The position numbers were made by a program, and so were the translations under genes. Source: Amaricoccus sp003258405 (GTDB lineage Bacteria > Pseudomonadota > Alphaproteobacteria > Rhodobacterales > Rhodobacteraceae). From it: a DNA stretch of 64,000 nt. This document shows positions 49,454 to 58,926 of this stretch, piece after piece (the first letter of the stretch is position 1; each line of letters begins with the position of its first letter). The notes under the pieces are model-generated. The model was not told the DNA's origin, ran no database searches, and saw only the letters and a program-made list of their open reading frames with translations. The stretch lies in the NCBI RefSeq assembly GCF_043226085.1, contig NZ_CP171225.1, forward strand, positions 2,914,001-2,978,000. The letters run 5' to 3'.

Positions 49454-50477
49454 AGTTGAGCTTGTTGATCGCTGGCGTGCTCAGCGCGAAGGGGTAGAGG
49501 TCGCGCTGGCCCATCGAGCGGTTCAGGCTGTTGACCGCGACGGTGAGCGGAATCCAGGCATCCACCAGCCGCTTGAAATCCGGTTCGCGGTAGGGATCGA
49601 ACGCCAACTCGGCATTGAGCTCCGCCGTTGTCGCGACATGGGGGTCGATCTCCATGCCGAAGCTCGCAGCGGTGTCGAGCGTATCGACCATGTGGAGGTA
49701 ATGCGTCCAGGTCTCGGCGAAATCTTCCCAAGGATGCATGGTCGCATAGGCGCTGACGTAGGCGTTTTCCCAGTCCGGCGGCGCTCCGTTCTCGTAATGC
49801 CGCTGCAGCGCCTCGCCGTAATCCGCGCTTTCGTCGCCGAAGATCTCGCGGGACGCGTCGATCTTGTTGCGGTCGCGCACAAGCACGTCCCAGTAATAAT
49901 GCCCGACCTCGTGGCGGAGATGGCCGAGCAGCGTGCGATAGGGCTCGCCGAGCTCGACCCGGCGACGCTCGCGCTCGGCGCTGTCTGCCTCGGAGATGTT
50001 GATGGTGATGAGCCCGTCGTCATGGCCGGTCATCACAGGGGCGTCCGGCTCGTCGGCCAGGAAATCGAAGGCGAGGCCGCGCTCCTTGTCGTCCTGAAAG
50101 CTCGTCAGCGGCAGGTTGAGGCGCTTGAGGGCATAGATCAGCCGCCGCTTCGCCTCCTCCATCTTGCGCCAGCGCTCTTCGTTCCCCTCGACCGCCAGGT
50201 CGGGGATGGTGCGGTTGAGCTCGCAGGCGGGACAGAAGCTGTCGCCCGAGTCGGCCCGGACAAGCCAGTTGCAGCCCGCGCTCGCGGCATTGCCGCAGGC
50301 AACCCAGGCGCTGCCCTGCGGCGCCGCGGTGACCGCGATGGTGCCATCGGGCTGTGGATCGCAGGCGCTCAGCCGCAACGTATCGGGCAGAAAGCCTAAT
50401 CGGGTTCCGCAGCGCAGGCATACGGAGTTTTCGAAATGCAGCATCTGGCCGCATTTCTCACAGGTGAATACGTGCAA
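49422..50477 (-). CDS. Putative zinc-binding metallopeptidase with zinc-ribbon N-terminus
   Basis: The 351-residue protein begins with two Cys pairs (CEKCG and CLRCG) forming a zinc ribbon and has a second pair later (CPAC). The central HEVGHYYWD carries the HExxH zincin site. It matches the Peptidase_Mx/DUF2248-like family of putative zinc metallopeptidases. It has no signal peptide, so it is likely cytoplasmic. Substrates are unknown. It lies 12 nt downstream of the small PLDc_N gene. Confidence 0.9.
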   Translation of the reverse strand: MHVFTCEKCGQMLHFENSVCLRCGTRLGFLPDTLRLSACDPQPDGTIAVTAAPQGSAWVACGNAASAGCNWLVRADSGDSFCPACELNRTIPDLAVEGNEERWRKMEEAKRRLIYALKRLNLPLTSFQDDKERGLAFDFLADEPDAPVMTGHDDGLITINISEADSAERERRRVELGEPYRTLLGHLRHEVGHYYWDVLVRDRNKIDASREIFGDESADYGEALQRHYENGAPPDWENAYVSAYATMHPWEDFAETWTHYLHMVDTLDTAASFGMEIDPHVATTAELNAELAFDPYREPDFKRLVDAWIPLTVAVNSLNRSMGQRDLYPFALSTPAINKLNFIHDLVRGAV

Positions 50478-50489
50478 ATTTCCCTCGCG

Positions 50490-50678
50490 TCAGATGCGCT
50501 GCGCCCGTGGTCCCAGGAGCAGCCAGGCAATGAAGCCGATGAGAGGCAGGAACAGGATCACCAGTACCCAGATCACCTTCTTGCCGGTGCTCGCACCCGA
50601 ACCGACGACTGAAATGATGGCCCAGATGTCCAGCGCGAGCAGGATGAACCCGCCGATGCCCGTGATGTTGATATCCAT
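50490..50678 (-). CDS. PLDc_N-type small membrane protein
   Basis: The 62-residue protein has two transmembrane helices around GKKVIWVLVILFLPLIGFI, the PLDc_N pattern seen in phospholipase D-like N-termini and in stand-alone proteins. AGGAGG lies 6 nt upstream of the ATG at 50678, which decides this start over one 21 nt earlier. No phospholipase domain follows, so it is a stand-alone member of unknown role. Confidence 0.85.
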   Translation of the reverse strand: MDINITGIGGFILLALDIWAIISVVGSGASTGKKVIWVLVILFLPLIGFIAWLLLGPRAQRI

Positions 50679-50727
50679 ATCGCACCTCCTGCCTTGCAAC
50701 GCGCGGAACAGCCCGCGGTTCCGAAAG

Positions 50728-52611
50728 TCATACGCGCGCGGAAAGGCGTTTGCGGCGTCCCGCGCGGATCGGGTCGTTGTCGAACAGGCTCGCGAGCTGC
50801 TCGGTCATGGCGCCGGCAAGCTGCTCCACATCGGTGATCGTCACGGCGCGCTGGTAATAGCGCGTAACGTCGTGGCCGATGCCGATGGCGACGAGCTCGA
50901 CCGCACGCCTCCGTTCGACCATCTCGATCACGTCGCGCAGATGCTTCTCGAGAAAGCTCGGCGGATTGACCGAAAGGGTGGAGTCGTCGACCGGCGCACC
51001 GTCGGAGATCACCATCAGCACCTTGCGCGCCTCGTTGCGGGCAAGCATCCGCCGGTGCGCCCATTCGAGCGCCTCGCCGTCGATGTTCTCCTTGAGCAGC
51101 CCTTCCTTCATCATCAGCCCGAGATTGGCACGGGCGCGCCGCCAGGGCGCGTCGGCGGGCTTGTAGACGATGTGACGGAGGTCATTGAGCCGGCCGGGGA
51201 GCGGCGGGCGCCCCGCGGCAAGCCAGGCCTCCCGGCTCTGGCCACCCTTCCAGGCGCGTGTGGTGAAGCCGAGGATCTCGACCTTCACCTGGCAGCGCTC
51301 GAGCGTGCGGGCGAGGACATCGGCCGAGATCGCGGCGATCGAGATCGGCCGACCGCGCATCGAGCCGGAATTGTCGAGCAGAAGCGTCACCACGGTGTCG
51401 CGGAAGTCCGTGTCGCGCTCCTGCTTGAAGGAGAGCGGGGTCAGCGGATTGGCGACGACGCGCGCAAGCCGGCCGGCATCGAGGGTGCCTTCCTCGAGGT
51501 CGAAATCCCAGGCGCGATTCTGCTGCGCCTGCAGCCGGCGCTGCAGCTTGTTGGCAAGCCGCGCCACCGCGCCGCGGAGCGGCTCGAGCTGCTGGTCGAG
51601 ATAGGACCGCAGGCGTTCGAGCTCGATCGGGTCGGCGAGTTCCTCCGCGCGAATTTCCTCGTCATGGGCCGTGTCGAAGACGCGGTAGTCGGGATCGGCG
51701 TCGGAATGGGGCGGCTGCACGCGCTCATCCTCGGCCTCCGTCTCCTGCATCTGGGCCTCTTCGGCCATGGCATCTTCGTCTGCGCTGTCGAGGGCCGCCT
51801 TCATTTCCTGCGGATCGGAGGGCTGTTCGCTGGACTGGTCCTGGCTCGAGCTTTCCTGCTCGGAGTTGTCCTCGGCATCACCGCCGGCCTGGTCCTGATC
51901 GGGGTTGTCCTCGGTCAGGTCCTCGGGTTCGTCATCGTCCTGATCCTCGCCCGGCGCATCGTCCGGGTCGTCGCCGAGCTGTTCGCCATAGCCGAGATCG
52001 GAGATCACCTGGCGCGCGGCGCGGGCAAACGCCTGCTGATCGTGGAGGGTGTCGCCGAGCCCCTCGAACGCCCCGCTCGCGTGGGATTCGAGAAAGCCCC
52101 GCCAGAGGTCGAGCACGTTCTGCGCCCCTTCGGGCAGCGCGCGGCCGGTGGCGAGATGCCGCACGAAATAGCCTGCGGCCTGCGCCAGCGGGGCGCGGGC
52201 GGGGTCGGTGATATCGGCATAGCCGAGGCGCTTGGCCTCGGCCGCGATCTTGGCATCGATGTTGCCCGCCGTTCCGGGCATGGCGCGGGCGCCCACGGCC
52301 TCGCAGCGCGCCGTTTCCATCGCCTCGAAGAGCTCCGTGGCAATCTCGCCCTGCGGCGTGTAGCGGCGGTGCGTGGCAGCGTCGTGGAAACGCAGGCGCA
52401 GCGCATAGGCGTCCGCCGTGCCGCGGGCGAGCATCACCTCCTCGCGGCTCATCCGGCGCGTCACCTGCGGCAGGCGCATGGCATCGTTGCGGAGCCCGGG
52501 CGGATCGACGCTGAAGGCGACCTCGAGATCGGGGTCGGCGGCCATGGCGCGCGTGGCCTCGCTCAGCGCCTTCTTGAACGGGTCCGCGGGGTTGTTCGAG
52601 CGCTTCGACAA
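50728..52611 (-). CDS. cobT: Aerobic cobaltochelatase subunit CobT
   Basis: The 627-residue protein has the CobT N-terminal domain, a long acidic linker (about residues 210-305) rich in Asp, Glu, Gln and Ser, and a C-terminal von Willebrand A-like domain with the MIDAS LLLDNSGSMRG. With CobS and CobN it inserts cobalt into hydrogenobyrinic acid diamide in aerobic B12 synthesis. CobN is not in the window. It is 12 nt downstream of cobS. Confidence 0.95.
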   Translation of the reverse strand: MSKRSNNPADPFKKALSEATRAMAADPDLEVAFSVDPPGLRNDAMRLPQVTRRMSREEVMLARGTADAYALRLRFHDAATHRRYTPQGEIATELFEAMETARCEAVGARAMPGTAGNIDAKIAAEAKRLGYADITDPARAPLAQAAGYFVRHLATGRALPEGAQNVLDLWRGFLESHASGAFEGLGDTLHDQQAFARAARQVISDLGYGEQLGDDPDDAPGEDQDDDEPEDLTEDNPDQDQAGGDAEDNSEQESSSQDQSSEQPSDPQEMKAALDSADEDAMAEEAQMQETEAEDERVQPPHSDADPDYRVFDTAHDEEIRAEELADPIELERLRSYLDQQLEPLRGAVARLANKLQRRLQAQQNRAWDFDLEEGTLDAGRLARVVANPLTPLSFKQERDTDFRDTVVTLLLDNSGSMRGRPISIAAISADVLARTLERCQVKVEILGFTTRAWKGGQSREAWLAAGRPPLPGRLNDLRHIVYKPADAPWRRARANLGLMMKEGLLKENIDGEALEWAHRRMLARNEARKVLMVISDGAPVDDSTLSVNPPSFLEKHLRDVIEMVERRRAVELVAIGIGHDVTRYYQRAVTITDVEQLAGAMTEQLASLFDNDPIRAGRRKRLSARV

Positions 52612-52623
52612 ATGGCCCCCCGA

Positions 52624-53610
52624 TCAGCCCAGGCTGACGCTGGCGGCACTCTCCGGCAGTTCCTCATCGAAGCAGCGCTGATAGAACTCCGCGACGGTCT
52701 GGCGCTCGAGCTCGTCGCACTTGTTGAGGAAGGTCAGCCGGAAGGCGAAGCCCATATCCTTGAAGATGCGCGCATTCTCGGCCCAGGCGAGCACGGTGCG
52801 CGGGCTCATGACCGTCGAGAGATCACCGTTCATGAAGGCAGCGCGCGTGAGGTCGGCGACCGTGACCATGCGGCTCACGGTCCGGCGGCCCTCGGGCGTC
52901 GCATATTCGGGATATTTCGCCAGCACGATCTCGGCTTCGGCGGCATGCTCGAGGTAGTTGAGCGTTACGACGAGGCTCCAGCGGTCCATCTGGCCCTGGT
53001 TGATCTGCTGGGTGCCGTGATAGAGGCCCGTGGTGTCGCCGAGGCCGACGGTGTTGGCCGTGGAGAAGAGACGGAAGTACGGGTTCGGCCGGATCACCTT
53101 GTTCTGGTCGAGAAGCGTGAGCTTGCCGTCGACCTCGAGCACCCGCTGGATCACGAACATCACGTCCGGGCGTCCGGCATCGTATTCGTCGAAGACGATC
53201 GCGACGGGGTTGCGCAGCGCCCAGGGCAGGATGCCTTCCTGGAATTCGGTGATCTGCACGCCGTCCTTGATGCGGATCGCGTCCTTGCCGATGAGGTCGA
53301 TACGGCTGATGTGGCTGTCGAGGTTCACCCGCACGCAGGGCCATTTGAGCCGGGCGGCGACCTGTTCGATGTGGGTCGACTTGCCGGTGCCGTGATAGCC
53401 CTGGATCATCACCCGGCGGTTGTGGGCGAAGCCTGCGAGAATGGCGAGCGTGGTGTCGCGGTCAAAGCGATAGGTCGGATCGAGATCCGGCACCCGGTCC
53501 GTTCCGTCTGCAAATCCCTTCACGACCATGTCGGTGTCGATCCCGAAAAGGTCGCGCACGCTGTATTCGACCGTGGGTTCGATATCCGATTCCATGTTGC
53601 CGTCCGCCAT
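52624..53610 (-). CDS. cobS: Aerobic cobaltochelatase subunit CobS
   Basis: The 328-residue AAA+ ATPase has Walker A GYHGTGKST at residues 71-79, Walker B AIVFDEYDAG, and the sensor region FSTANTVGLGD. CobS and CobT form the ATPase motor of the cobaltochelatase, analogous to BchI/BchD of magnesium chelatase. An internal ATG at 53595 is an alternative start. Confidence 0.96.
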   Translation of the reverse strand: MADGNMESDIEPTVEYSVRDLFGIDTDMVVKGFADGTDRVPDLDPTYRFDRDTTLAILAGFAHNRRVMIQGYHGTGKSTHIEQVAARLKWPCVRVNLDSHISRIDLIGKDAIRIKDGVQITEFQEGILPWALRNPVAIVFDEYDAGRPDVMFVIQRVLEVDGKLTLLDQNKVIRPNPYFRLFSTANTVGLGDTTGLYHGTQQINQGQMDRWSLVVTLNYLEHAAEAEIVLAKYPEYATPEGRRTVSRMVTVADLTRAAFMNGDLSTVMSPRTVLAWAENARIFKDMGFAFRLTFLNKCDELERQTVAEFYQRCFDEELPESAASVSLG

Positions 53611-53716
53611 TATACCCAGCCCTACTGACCGCCCCGCATGGGCGGTATCCCTGCCTTGCTATGTGTCGCAAATGCCGTGGTGATGCAACCCGGCCCCGTC
53701 GCGCGACCGCCTTTGT

Positions 53717-54373
53717 CTAATCCCGGAAGCTGCGGCTGGCCTTGATCTGCTCCCAGGCCCACACCACCTCGGCAAGCCGCGCCTCGTCGTCGCGGCGGCC
53801 GCCGTTCATGTCCGGGTGCAGATCCTTGACGAGGGCCTTGTACTGGCGCCGGATCTCGGCCTTGCTCTGGGTGTCCTGCGCCTCGAGGATCTCGAGGGCG
53901 CGCCGCTCGGTCGGTGGCAGCCGCCGCTGCACCGGCCCGCGGTTGGCGCCGGGATTGAGCGTGCCCTTGTCGCCCAGAAGCTCGAGGGGGTCATCGAGAC
54001 CGAAGCGCTGCCAGGCGCGGCCCTCGGAATGGGGCTGCGTGCCGGGCTGGGCGCTGCCGGTGGCGAAGGGCTTGGTGTTGCGCTCCCAGACCCGGTCGGC
54101 GGCGAACTGCTGCTCCAGATCGTCGTCGGAATGGGATTCGAAGAAGTTCCATTTGAGGTTGTACTCGCGCACATGCTTGAGGCAGAACCACAGGAAGTCG
54201 TCGAGCTGGTCCGGCGAGCGCGGCGCGCGATACTTTCCCGGCTGGTCGCAACCCGGATGGGCGCAGACGCGGCTGGAACTCTCGACAGCTCCCGACTGGC
54301 CGCGGCTGCGGGCCCGCCGTTTCTTGTCGGCGGAGACGGAAATGTCGAATTCAAAGGGCGAGCGGCGGCTCAT
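53717..54373 (-). CDS. DnaJ-domain protein with Cys/His N-terminal segment
   Basis: The 218-residue protein has a C-terminal J domain with the HPD motif in VKDLHPDMNGG. The N-terminal part has CAHPGCDQPGKYRAP and FCLKHVREYN, a possible zinc site. The order J-domain protein then cobS-cobT is common in Rhodobacterales, but a B12 role is unproved. The start at 54373 gives MSRRSPFEFDISV; the frame extends upstream without similarity. It is divergent from bolA. Confidence 0.9.
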   Translation of the reverse strand: MSRRSPFEFDISVSADKKRRARSRGQSGAVESSSRVCAHPGCDQPGKYRAPRSPDQLDDFLWFCLKHVREYNLKWNFFESHSDDDLEQQFAADRVWERNTKPFATGSAQPGTQPHSEGRAWQRFGLDDPLELLGDKGTLNPGANRGPVQRRLPPTERRALEILEAQDTQSKAEIRRQYKALVKDLHPDMNGGRRDDEARLAEVVWAWEQIKASRSFRD

Positions 54374-54466
54374 CGCGGGCCGATTCCTTTCAATCTTGCG
54401 ACTCGGGCGCCAGAGTTTAGACTTTTCGAGGAGCGGGCCAAGACCGTTCTTTGCAGGAAGAGACCG

Positions 54467-54748
54467 ATGGGCGAGACCATGACCCCCGTAAGGGATTCGA
54501 TCGAGGCGAAACTGACCGAGGCCTTTGCGCCCGAGGCGCTCGAGATCATTGATGAGAGCGAGAAGCACCGCCACCACGGCCATGGCATCGAGGGTGGCGA
54601 GACGCATTTCAAGGTGGTCATGCGCGCGCCGGCTTTCAATGGCATGTCACGGGTGGCGCGCAGCCGCGCGGTGCACGGCATCCTCAAGCAGGAGCTCGCC
54701 GGACGGGTTCACGCGCTTTCGCTCGATCTCACCGGCACCCAGGCCTGA
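54467..54748 (+). CDS. BolA-family protein
   Basis: The 93-residue protein has the BolA fold markers: IEAKLTEAFAPEALEIIDES, the HRHHGH metal-binding His cluster, then ETHFKVVMRAPAFNGMSRVARSRAV. BolA proteins partner monothiol glutaredoxins and Fe-S clusters. Its ATG follows AGGAAG. It is divergent from the DnaJ-like gene by 93 nt. Confidence 0.95.
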   Translation: MGETMTPVRDSIEAKLTEAFAPEALEIIDESEKHRHHGHGIEGGETHFKVVMRAPAFNGMSRVARSRAVHGILKQELAGRVHALSLDLTGTQA

Positions 54749-54800
54749 TCGCGGGCGGCCCCCAGCGGCCCTTTGCCCGCCGAACCAGGCGGGCCTCGCC

Positions 54801-55334
54801 TCAGTTCGTCTCGGCTGGTCCGAACCGCGGCCCGGGGCGAAGCGGCGAGGGCCCCTGGTCCTGACGCGGCGCGCGGGCGGCGCCGGAAATCGGCGGTTCG
54901 CGGCGGGCCGCACTCGCGGCCTGCACGCGCTCGGCGAAGGTGCGAACGCTCGGCGGGGTGGCCTCGGGGCGCGGCTGCGGGGCGGCTTCGGCCTGCGGCG
55001 CCGGGGCCACCTCCATGACCGGGGCCGGGCGGGGAGCAGCGGGCTCGGGGGCCGGGCGCAGCGCCTCCACGCGGGCCTCCAGACGCGGTTCGCGGCTTTC
55101 CCGCTCCCGGCGGAAGATCAGCAGCGACACCGGCTCCTCGACGGCGCGCCGGAACAGCCCTCGCGGGGTCTCGGCCGGGAGGGTCTCGGCGCGGAGGAAT
55201 TCCCAGCCCTCGCGCGCCTGCTCGTTGATCGTATCGGTGATCGTGAGCGCAAGAAGCTCGGCGGGCTCACGCACGCCGCGGGCCTTCTTGCTGCGCCGGG
55301 GCGCCGGAATCGCCTTGTAGTCAAAATAGCTCAT
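54801..55334 (-). CDS. DUF4177-like protein with Pro/Ala-rich tail
   Basis: The 177-residue protein has an N-terminal DUF4177-like domain (YFDYKAIPAPRRSKKARGV, then TITDTINEQAREGWEFLRAETLP and VSLLIFRRE) of about 75 residues. A low-complexity tail rich in Pro, Ala, Arg and Glu follows. DUF4177 is a small alpha/beta domain of unknown function. It lies alone, upstream of nothing on its strand; gatB is on the same strand 92 nt further upstream. Confidence 0.82.
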   Translation of the reverse strand: MSYFDYKAIPAPRRSKKARGVREPAELLALTITDTINEQAREGWEFLRAETLPAETPRGLFRRAVEEPVSLLIFRRERESREPRLEARVEALRPAPEPAAPRPAPVMEVAPAPQAEAAPQPRPEATPPSVRTFAERVQAASAARREPPISGAARAPRQDQGPSPLRPGPRFGPAETN

Positions 55335-55426
55335 GCTACCCCCTCACCGGGCTCCGGCCCGGCCTCAAGTCAGAAGCCGGGCCCGAGCCCGGTCCAATCA
55401 CAATCGCGGGGGCAGCCTGCCGCGGA

Positions 55427-56911
55427 TCACCCGATGCCGAGTTTTCCGCGCACGATGTCGTTCACGGCCTTCGGATTGGCCTTGCCGCCCGTCGCCTTCA
55501 TCACCTGCCCGACAAACCAGCCCGCAAGCGAAGGCTTGGCCTGCGCCTGTGCGACCTTGTCGGGGTTCGCGGCGATGACCTCGTCCACGGCCGCCTCGAT
55601 GGCGCCCATGTCCGTGACCTGCTTCATGCCGCGGTCCTCGACGATCTTGGCCGGATCGCCGCCTTCGGTCCAGAGAATCTCGAAAACATCCTTAGCGATC
55701 TTGCCCGAGATGTCGCCCTTGGCGATCAGATCGATAAGACCGCCGAGCTGGACGGGCGAGATCGGGCTGTCGGCGATACCGTGGCCCTCCTTGTTGAGCC
55801 GACCGAAAAGCTCGTTGATGACCCAGTTCGCCGCCTGCTTGCCGTCGCGCCCGCGGGCCACCGCCTCGAAATAGTCGGCGCTCGCCACTTCGGCCGTCAG
55901 CACGCCGGCATCGTATTCCGTCATGCCGTACTCGAGCACGAAGCGGGCCTTCTTGGCGTCGGGCAGCTCCGGCAGGCTGGCGGCGATGCCATCGACGAAG
56001 CTCTGCTCGAACTCGAGCGGCAGCAGGTCGGGGTCGGGGAAGTAGCGGTAATCGTGCGCCTCTTCCTTCGAGCGCATCGAGCGCGTCTCGCCCTTGTTGG
56101 GATCGTAGAGCCGGGTTTCCTGCTCCACGGAGCCGCCATCCTCGAGGATCGCAATCTGGCGGCGCGCTTCGAACTCGATGGCCTGCTGGATGAAGCGCAT
56201 CGAGTTCATGTTCTTGATCTCGCAGCGCGTTCCGAGCTCGCTCGTGCCTGCGGGCCGCACGGAGACGTTCACGTCGGCGCGGAGCGAGCCTTCCTGCATG
56301 TTGCCGTCGCAGGTGCCGAGATAGCGCAGGATCTGCCGCAGCTTGCGGACGTATTCCGCCGCTTCCTCGGGGCCGCGGATGTCGGGCTTGGAGACGATCT
56401 CCATCAGCGCCACGCCGGTGCGGTTGAGGTCGACATAGGAGAGATCGGGATCGAGGTCATGGACCGACTTGCCGGCGTCCTGCTCGAGATGGATGCGCTC
56501 GACGCGCACCTTGCGCGCGATGCCGGGCGCCATGTCCACGAGGATCTCGCCCTCACCGACGATCGGGTGGTAGAGCTGGCTGATCTGGTAGCCCTGCGGC
56601 AGGTCCGGATAGAAGTAGTTCTTGCGGTCGAAGCGCGAGAAGAGGTTGATCTCGGCCTTGAGGCCCAGCCCGGTGCGCACCGCCTGCTCGACGCAGAAGC
56701 CGTTGATGACCGGAAGCATCCCCGGCATCGCGGCATCGACGAGGCTCACATTGGTGTTGGGCTCGGCGCCGAATGCGGTCGAGGCGCCGGAGAAGAGCTT
56801 CGACTTCGAGGAAACCTGGGCGTGGACTTCCAGCCCGATCACCAGTTCCCAGTCGCCCTTCGCCCCGGCAATGACCTTGGGTTCGGGCTCTTTGTAGGCA
56901 AGCTCGGCCAT
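55427..56911 (-). CDS. gatB: Aspartyl/glutamyl-tRNA(Asn/Gln) amidotransferase subunit B
   Basis: The 494-residue protein has the GatB start WELVIGLEVHAQVSSKSKLFSG, then DAAMPGMLPVIN and the RKNYFYPDLPQGYQISQ segment, with a C-terminal YqeY-like tail domain. It kinases and amidates mischarged Glu-tRNA(Gln) and Asp-tRNA(Asn) with GatA and GatC, which are not in the window. The start at 56911 has GGACGG upstream; one 12 nt earlier is also possible. Confidence 0.96.
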   Translation of the reverse strand: MAELAYKEPEPKVIAGAKGDWELVIGLEVHAQVSSKSKLFSGASTAFGAEPNTNVSLVDAAMPGMLPVINGFCVEQAVRTGLGLKAEINLFSRFDRKNYFYPDLPQGYQISQLYHPIVGEGEILVDMAPGIARKVRVERIHLEQDAGKSVHDLDPDLSYVDLNRTGVALMEIVSKPDIRGPEEAAEYVRKLRQILRYLGTCDGNMQEGSLRADVNVSVRPAGTSELGTRCEIKNMNSMRFIQQAIEFEARRQIAILEDGGSVEQETRLYDPNKGETRSMRSKEEAHDYRYFPDPDLLPLEFEQSFVDGIAASLPELPDAKKARFVLEYGMTEYDAGVLTAEVASADYFEAVARGRDGKQAANWVINELFGRLNKEGHGIADSPISPVQLGGLIDLIAKGDISGKIAKDVFEILWTEGGDPAKIVEDRGMKQVTDMGAIEAAVDEVIAANPDKVAQAQAKPSLAGWFVGQVMKATGGKANPKAVNDIVRGKLGIG

Positions 56912-57059
56912 GCGTCCGTCCATTCGTGAAATTCGCGCCCGTTTTCTACAGGCCGATGCCGCCAGCGGCAAGGGCAAGACGCGGCAAGGCTGCGGGGAGG
57001 CGGCGCCGCAGGCCGGCGCCGGGCCCGCCGGCCCCGCTCGACTGGGCCGGCAGACGGGG

Positions 57060-58730
57060 TCACATCAGCAGGAGCACGATGATCTGGGGCGCGAGGATGC
57101 GCATGCACATCACCAGCGGATAGACCGCGGCATAGCCGATCGGCGCGGCGGGCGAGCTGCTCATCCCGCTTGCAAAGGCGAGCGCAGGCGGATCGGTCAT
57201 CGAGCCCGCCAGCACGCCGCAGAGGCTGAGATAGTTGAACTTGAAGACGATCCGCGCAACGAACCCGACCACGAGGAGCGGGATCAGGGTGATGAGGGTG
57301 CCATAGGCCATCCACATCAGCCCGTCGCCATGGAGCAGCGTCGTCAGGAACTTGTCGCCTGCCTTGATGCCGACGACGGCGAGAAAGAGCACGATCCCGA
57401 GCTCGCGCAGGGCGTGGTTCGCGACCGGCGGCATGAACCAGACGAACGGTCCGAAATGCCCGAGCCGCGAGAGCACGATGGCGACGATCAGCGGGCCGCC
57501 CGCGAGGCCGAGCTTGATCGGCGCAGGCAGGCCCGGAACCATGAAGGGGATCGAGCCGAACAGCACCCCGAGCGCGATGCCGATGAAGACCGCGGTGAAC
57601 TGCACCTCGTCGAGCCGCCGCTTCTGGTCGCCGAAGACGCCGCGCACCGCCTCGATGCCCTCGGGCGGGCCGACAACGGTGAGGATGTCGCCGAACTGGA
57701 GCGTGCTGTCGGCCAGGGCAGGCAGCTCGACGCCGGCACGGTAGATCCGCGAGATGTTGATGCCATGGGCCTCGCTCAGCCCGAGCGCGCGCAGCTTGCG
57801 GCCGAGAATCTTGGTATCGGTGACGACGATCCGGGTCCAGGTGAGCGCTGTGCCCTTGGTGGTGAGCGCCATCTTCACTTCCTCGCCGAGGATGATCTGC
57901 ATGGCACGGAGTTTCTCGGCCGGTCCGACGAGATGGAGCACGTCGCCGAGATCCACCACGGTGTCGCGCGCGGGCACGATGAGCTCGCCGTTCTTCATCA
58001 TCCGCGAGGCGACCACGCCCGAATCGAAGAGATCCGGCACTTCCGAGAGCTTGAGGCCCGCGAGATTGCTGTTCTTCACCACCACGTTCATCACCGGCAG
58101 CGAGGCGACACCCGCCCGGCGTGCGATGTCGAAGGCCTTGGCCTCCTCCGGCAGCGAGATCCGCAGCACCCCGCGCACCAGCAGCATCGCGGCGAGGATG
58201 CCGAGGATGCCGAAAGGGTAGGCCACCGCGTAGCCGAGGCTCGGCAGCTCAACCGTGGCGGGATCGGCGCCGACGTCCTTGAGGGCCTGTGTTGCAGCGC
58301 CGAGGCCGGGGGTGTTGGTCACCGCGCCCGACATGAGGCCGACGAGCACGGGCACAGGGATCTGGAGCAGGAAATGCAGCGCGACGGTCACGGCCACACC
58401 GAGCAGCACGATTGAGGCCGCCGCGAGGTTCAGGCTCAGCCCCGATGACTGGAGGGTGGCGAAGAAGCCGGGGCCGACCTGGATGCCGATGGTGAAGACG
58501 AAGAGAATGAGGCCGAATTCGCGCACGAATTCCATCGTTTCGTGGCTGTAGGTGATCCCGGCCATGCCCGAGAGATGGCCGACCGCAATACCGGCGAAGA
58601 GCACGCCGCCGATGCCGAGGCCGACGCCGCGATAATGAATGTTTCCGATGAGAAGCCCGAGCGCTCCGGCAATGGCCAGCGCCACTGTGGCGAGTGCCAC
58701 GTCGGACATGCTGAAGAAGAGACTTGGCAT
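57060..58730 (-). CDS. AspT/YidE-type transporter with two TrkA-C domains
   Basis: The 556-residue protein has the duplicated Asp-Al_Ex membrane halves (about residues 10-180 and 385-556) flanking two RCK_C/TrkA_C domains. The first half has the typical IGIQVGPGFFATLQ and GAVTNTPGLGAATQAL; the second has GLAGGPLIVAIVLSRLG and GSMTDPPALAFA. AspT exchanges aspartate and alanine; YidE-type members have unknown substrates, and the RCK_C domains suggest ligand control. A start 21 nt later is possible. Confidence 0.9.
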   Translation of the reverse strand: MPSLFFSMSDVALATVALAIAGALGLLIGNIHYRGVGLGIGGVLFAGIAVGHLSGMAGITYSHETMEFVREFGLILFVFTIGIQVGPGFFATLQSSGLSLNLAAASIVLLGVAVTVALHFLLQIPVPVLVGLMSGAVTNTPGLGAATQALKDVGADPATVELPSLGYAVAYPFGILGILAAMLLVRGVLRISLPEEAKAFDIARRAGVASLPVMNVVVKNSNLAGLKLSEVPDLFDSGVVASRMMKNGELIVPARDTVVDLGDVLHLVGPAEKLRAMQIILGEEVKMALTTKGTALTWTRIVVTDTKILGRKLRALGLSEAHGINISRIYRAGVELPALADSTLQFGDILTVVGPPEGIEAVRGVFGDQKRRLDEVQFTAVFIGIALGVLFGSIPFMVPGLPAPIKLGLAGGPLIVAIVLSRLGHFGPFVWFMPPVANHALRELGIVLFLAVVGIKAGDKFLTTLLHGDGLMWMAYGTLITLIPLLVVGFVARIVFKFNYLSLCGVLAGSMTDPPALAFASGMSSSPAAPIGYAAVYPLVMCMRILAPQIIVLLLM

Positions 58731-58926
58731 GAATGGCGGTTCCAGTCCTGTTTGGCCGTCCGGGAAGTGGGGCAGAAGGCCCCGCCTCACCGGACGTTCG
58801 CTGCGATGCAGCAGCCAAGTCAAGGGATGGTCCCGGATTTCGCCCCGGCTGTGGTGCCGGTGCCAGAGCTCTCCTTGCGATTGCGCAAAGCTTGAGCAGC
58901 CCGCGCTTTGGGCCCGGTTCGGCCGT

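Noticed and set aside
46813..53628. Long plus-strand frames opposite the M24 aminopeptidase and cobT-cobS
   Set aside because: They are antisense to genes with clear catalytic motifs and show no recognisable protein features.
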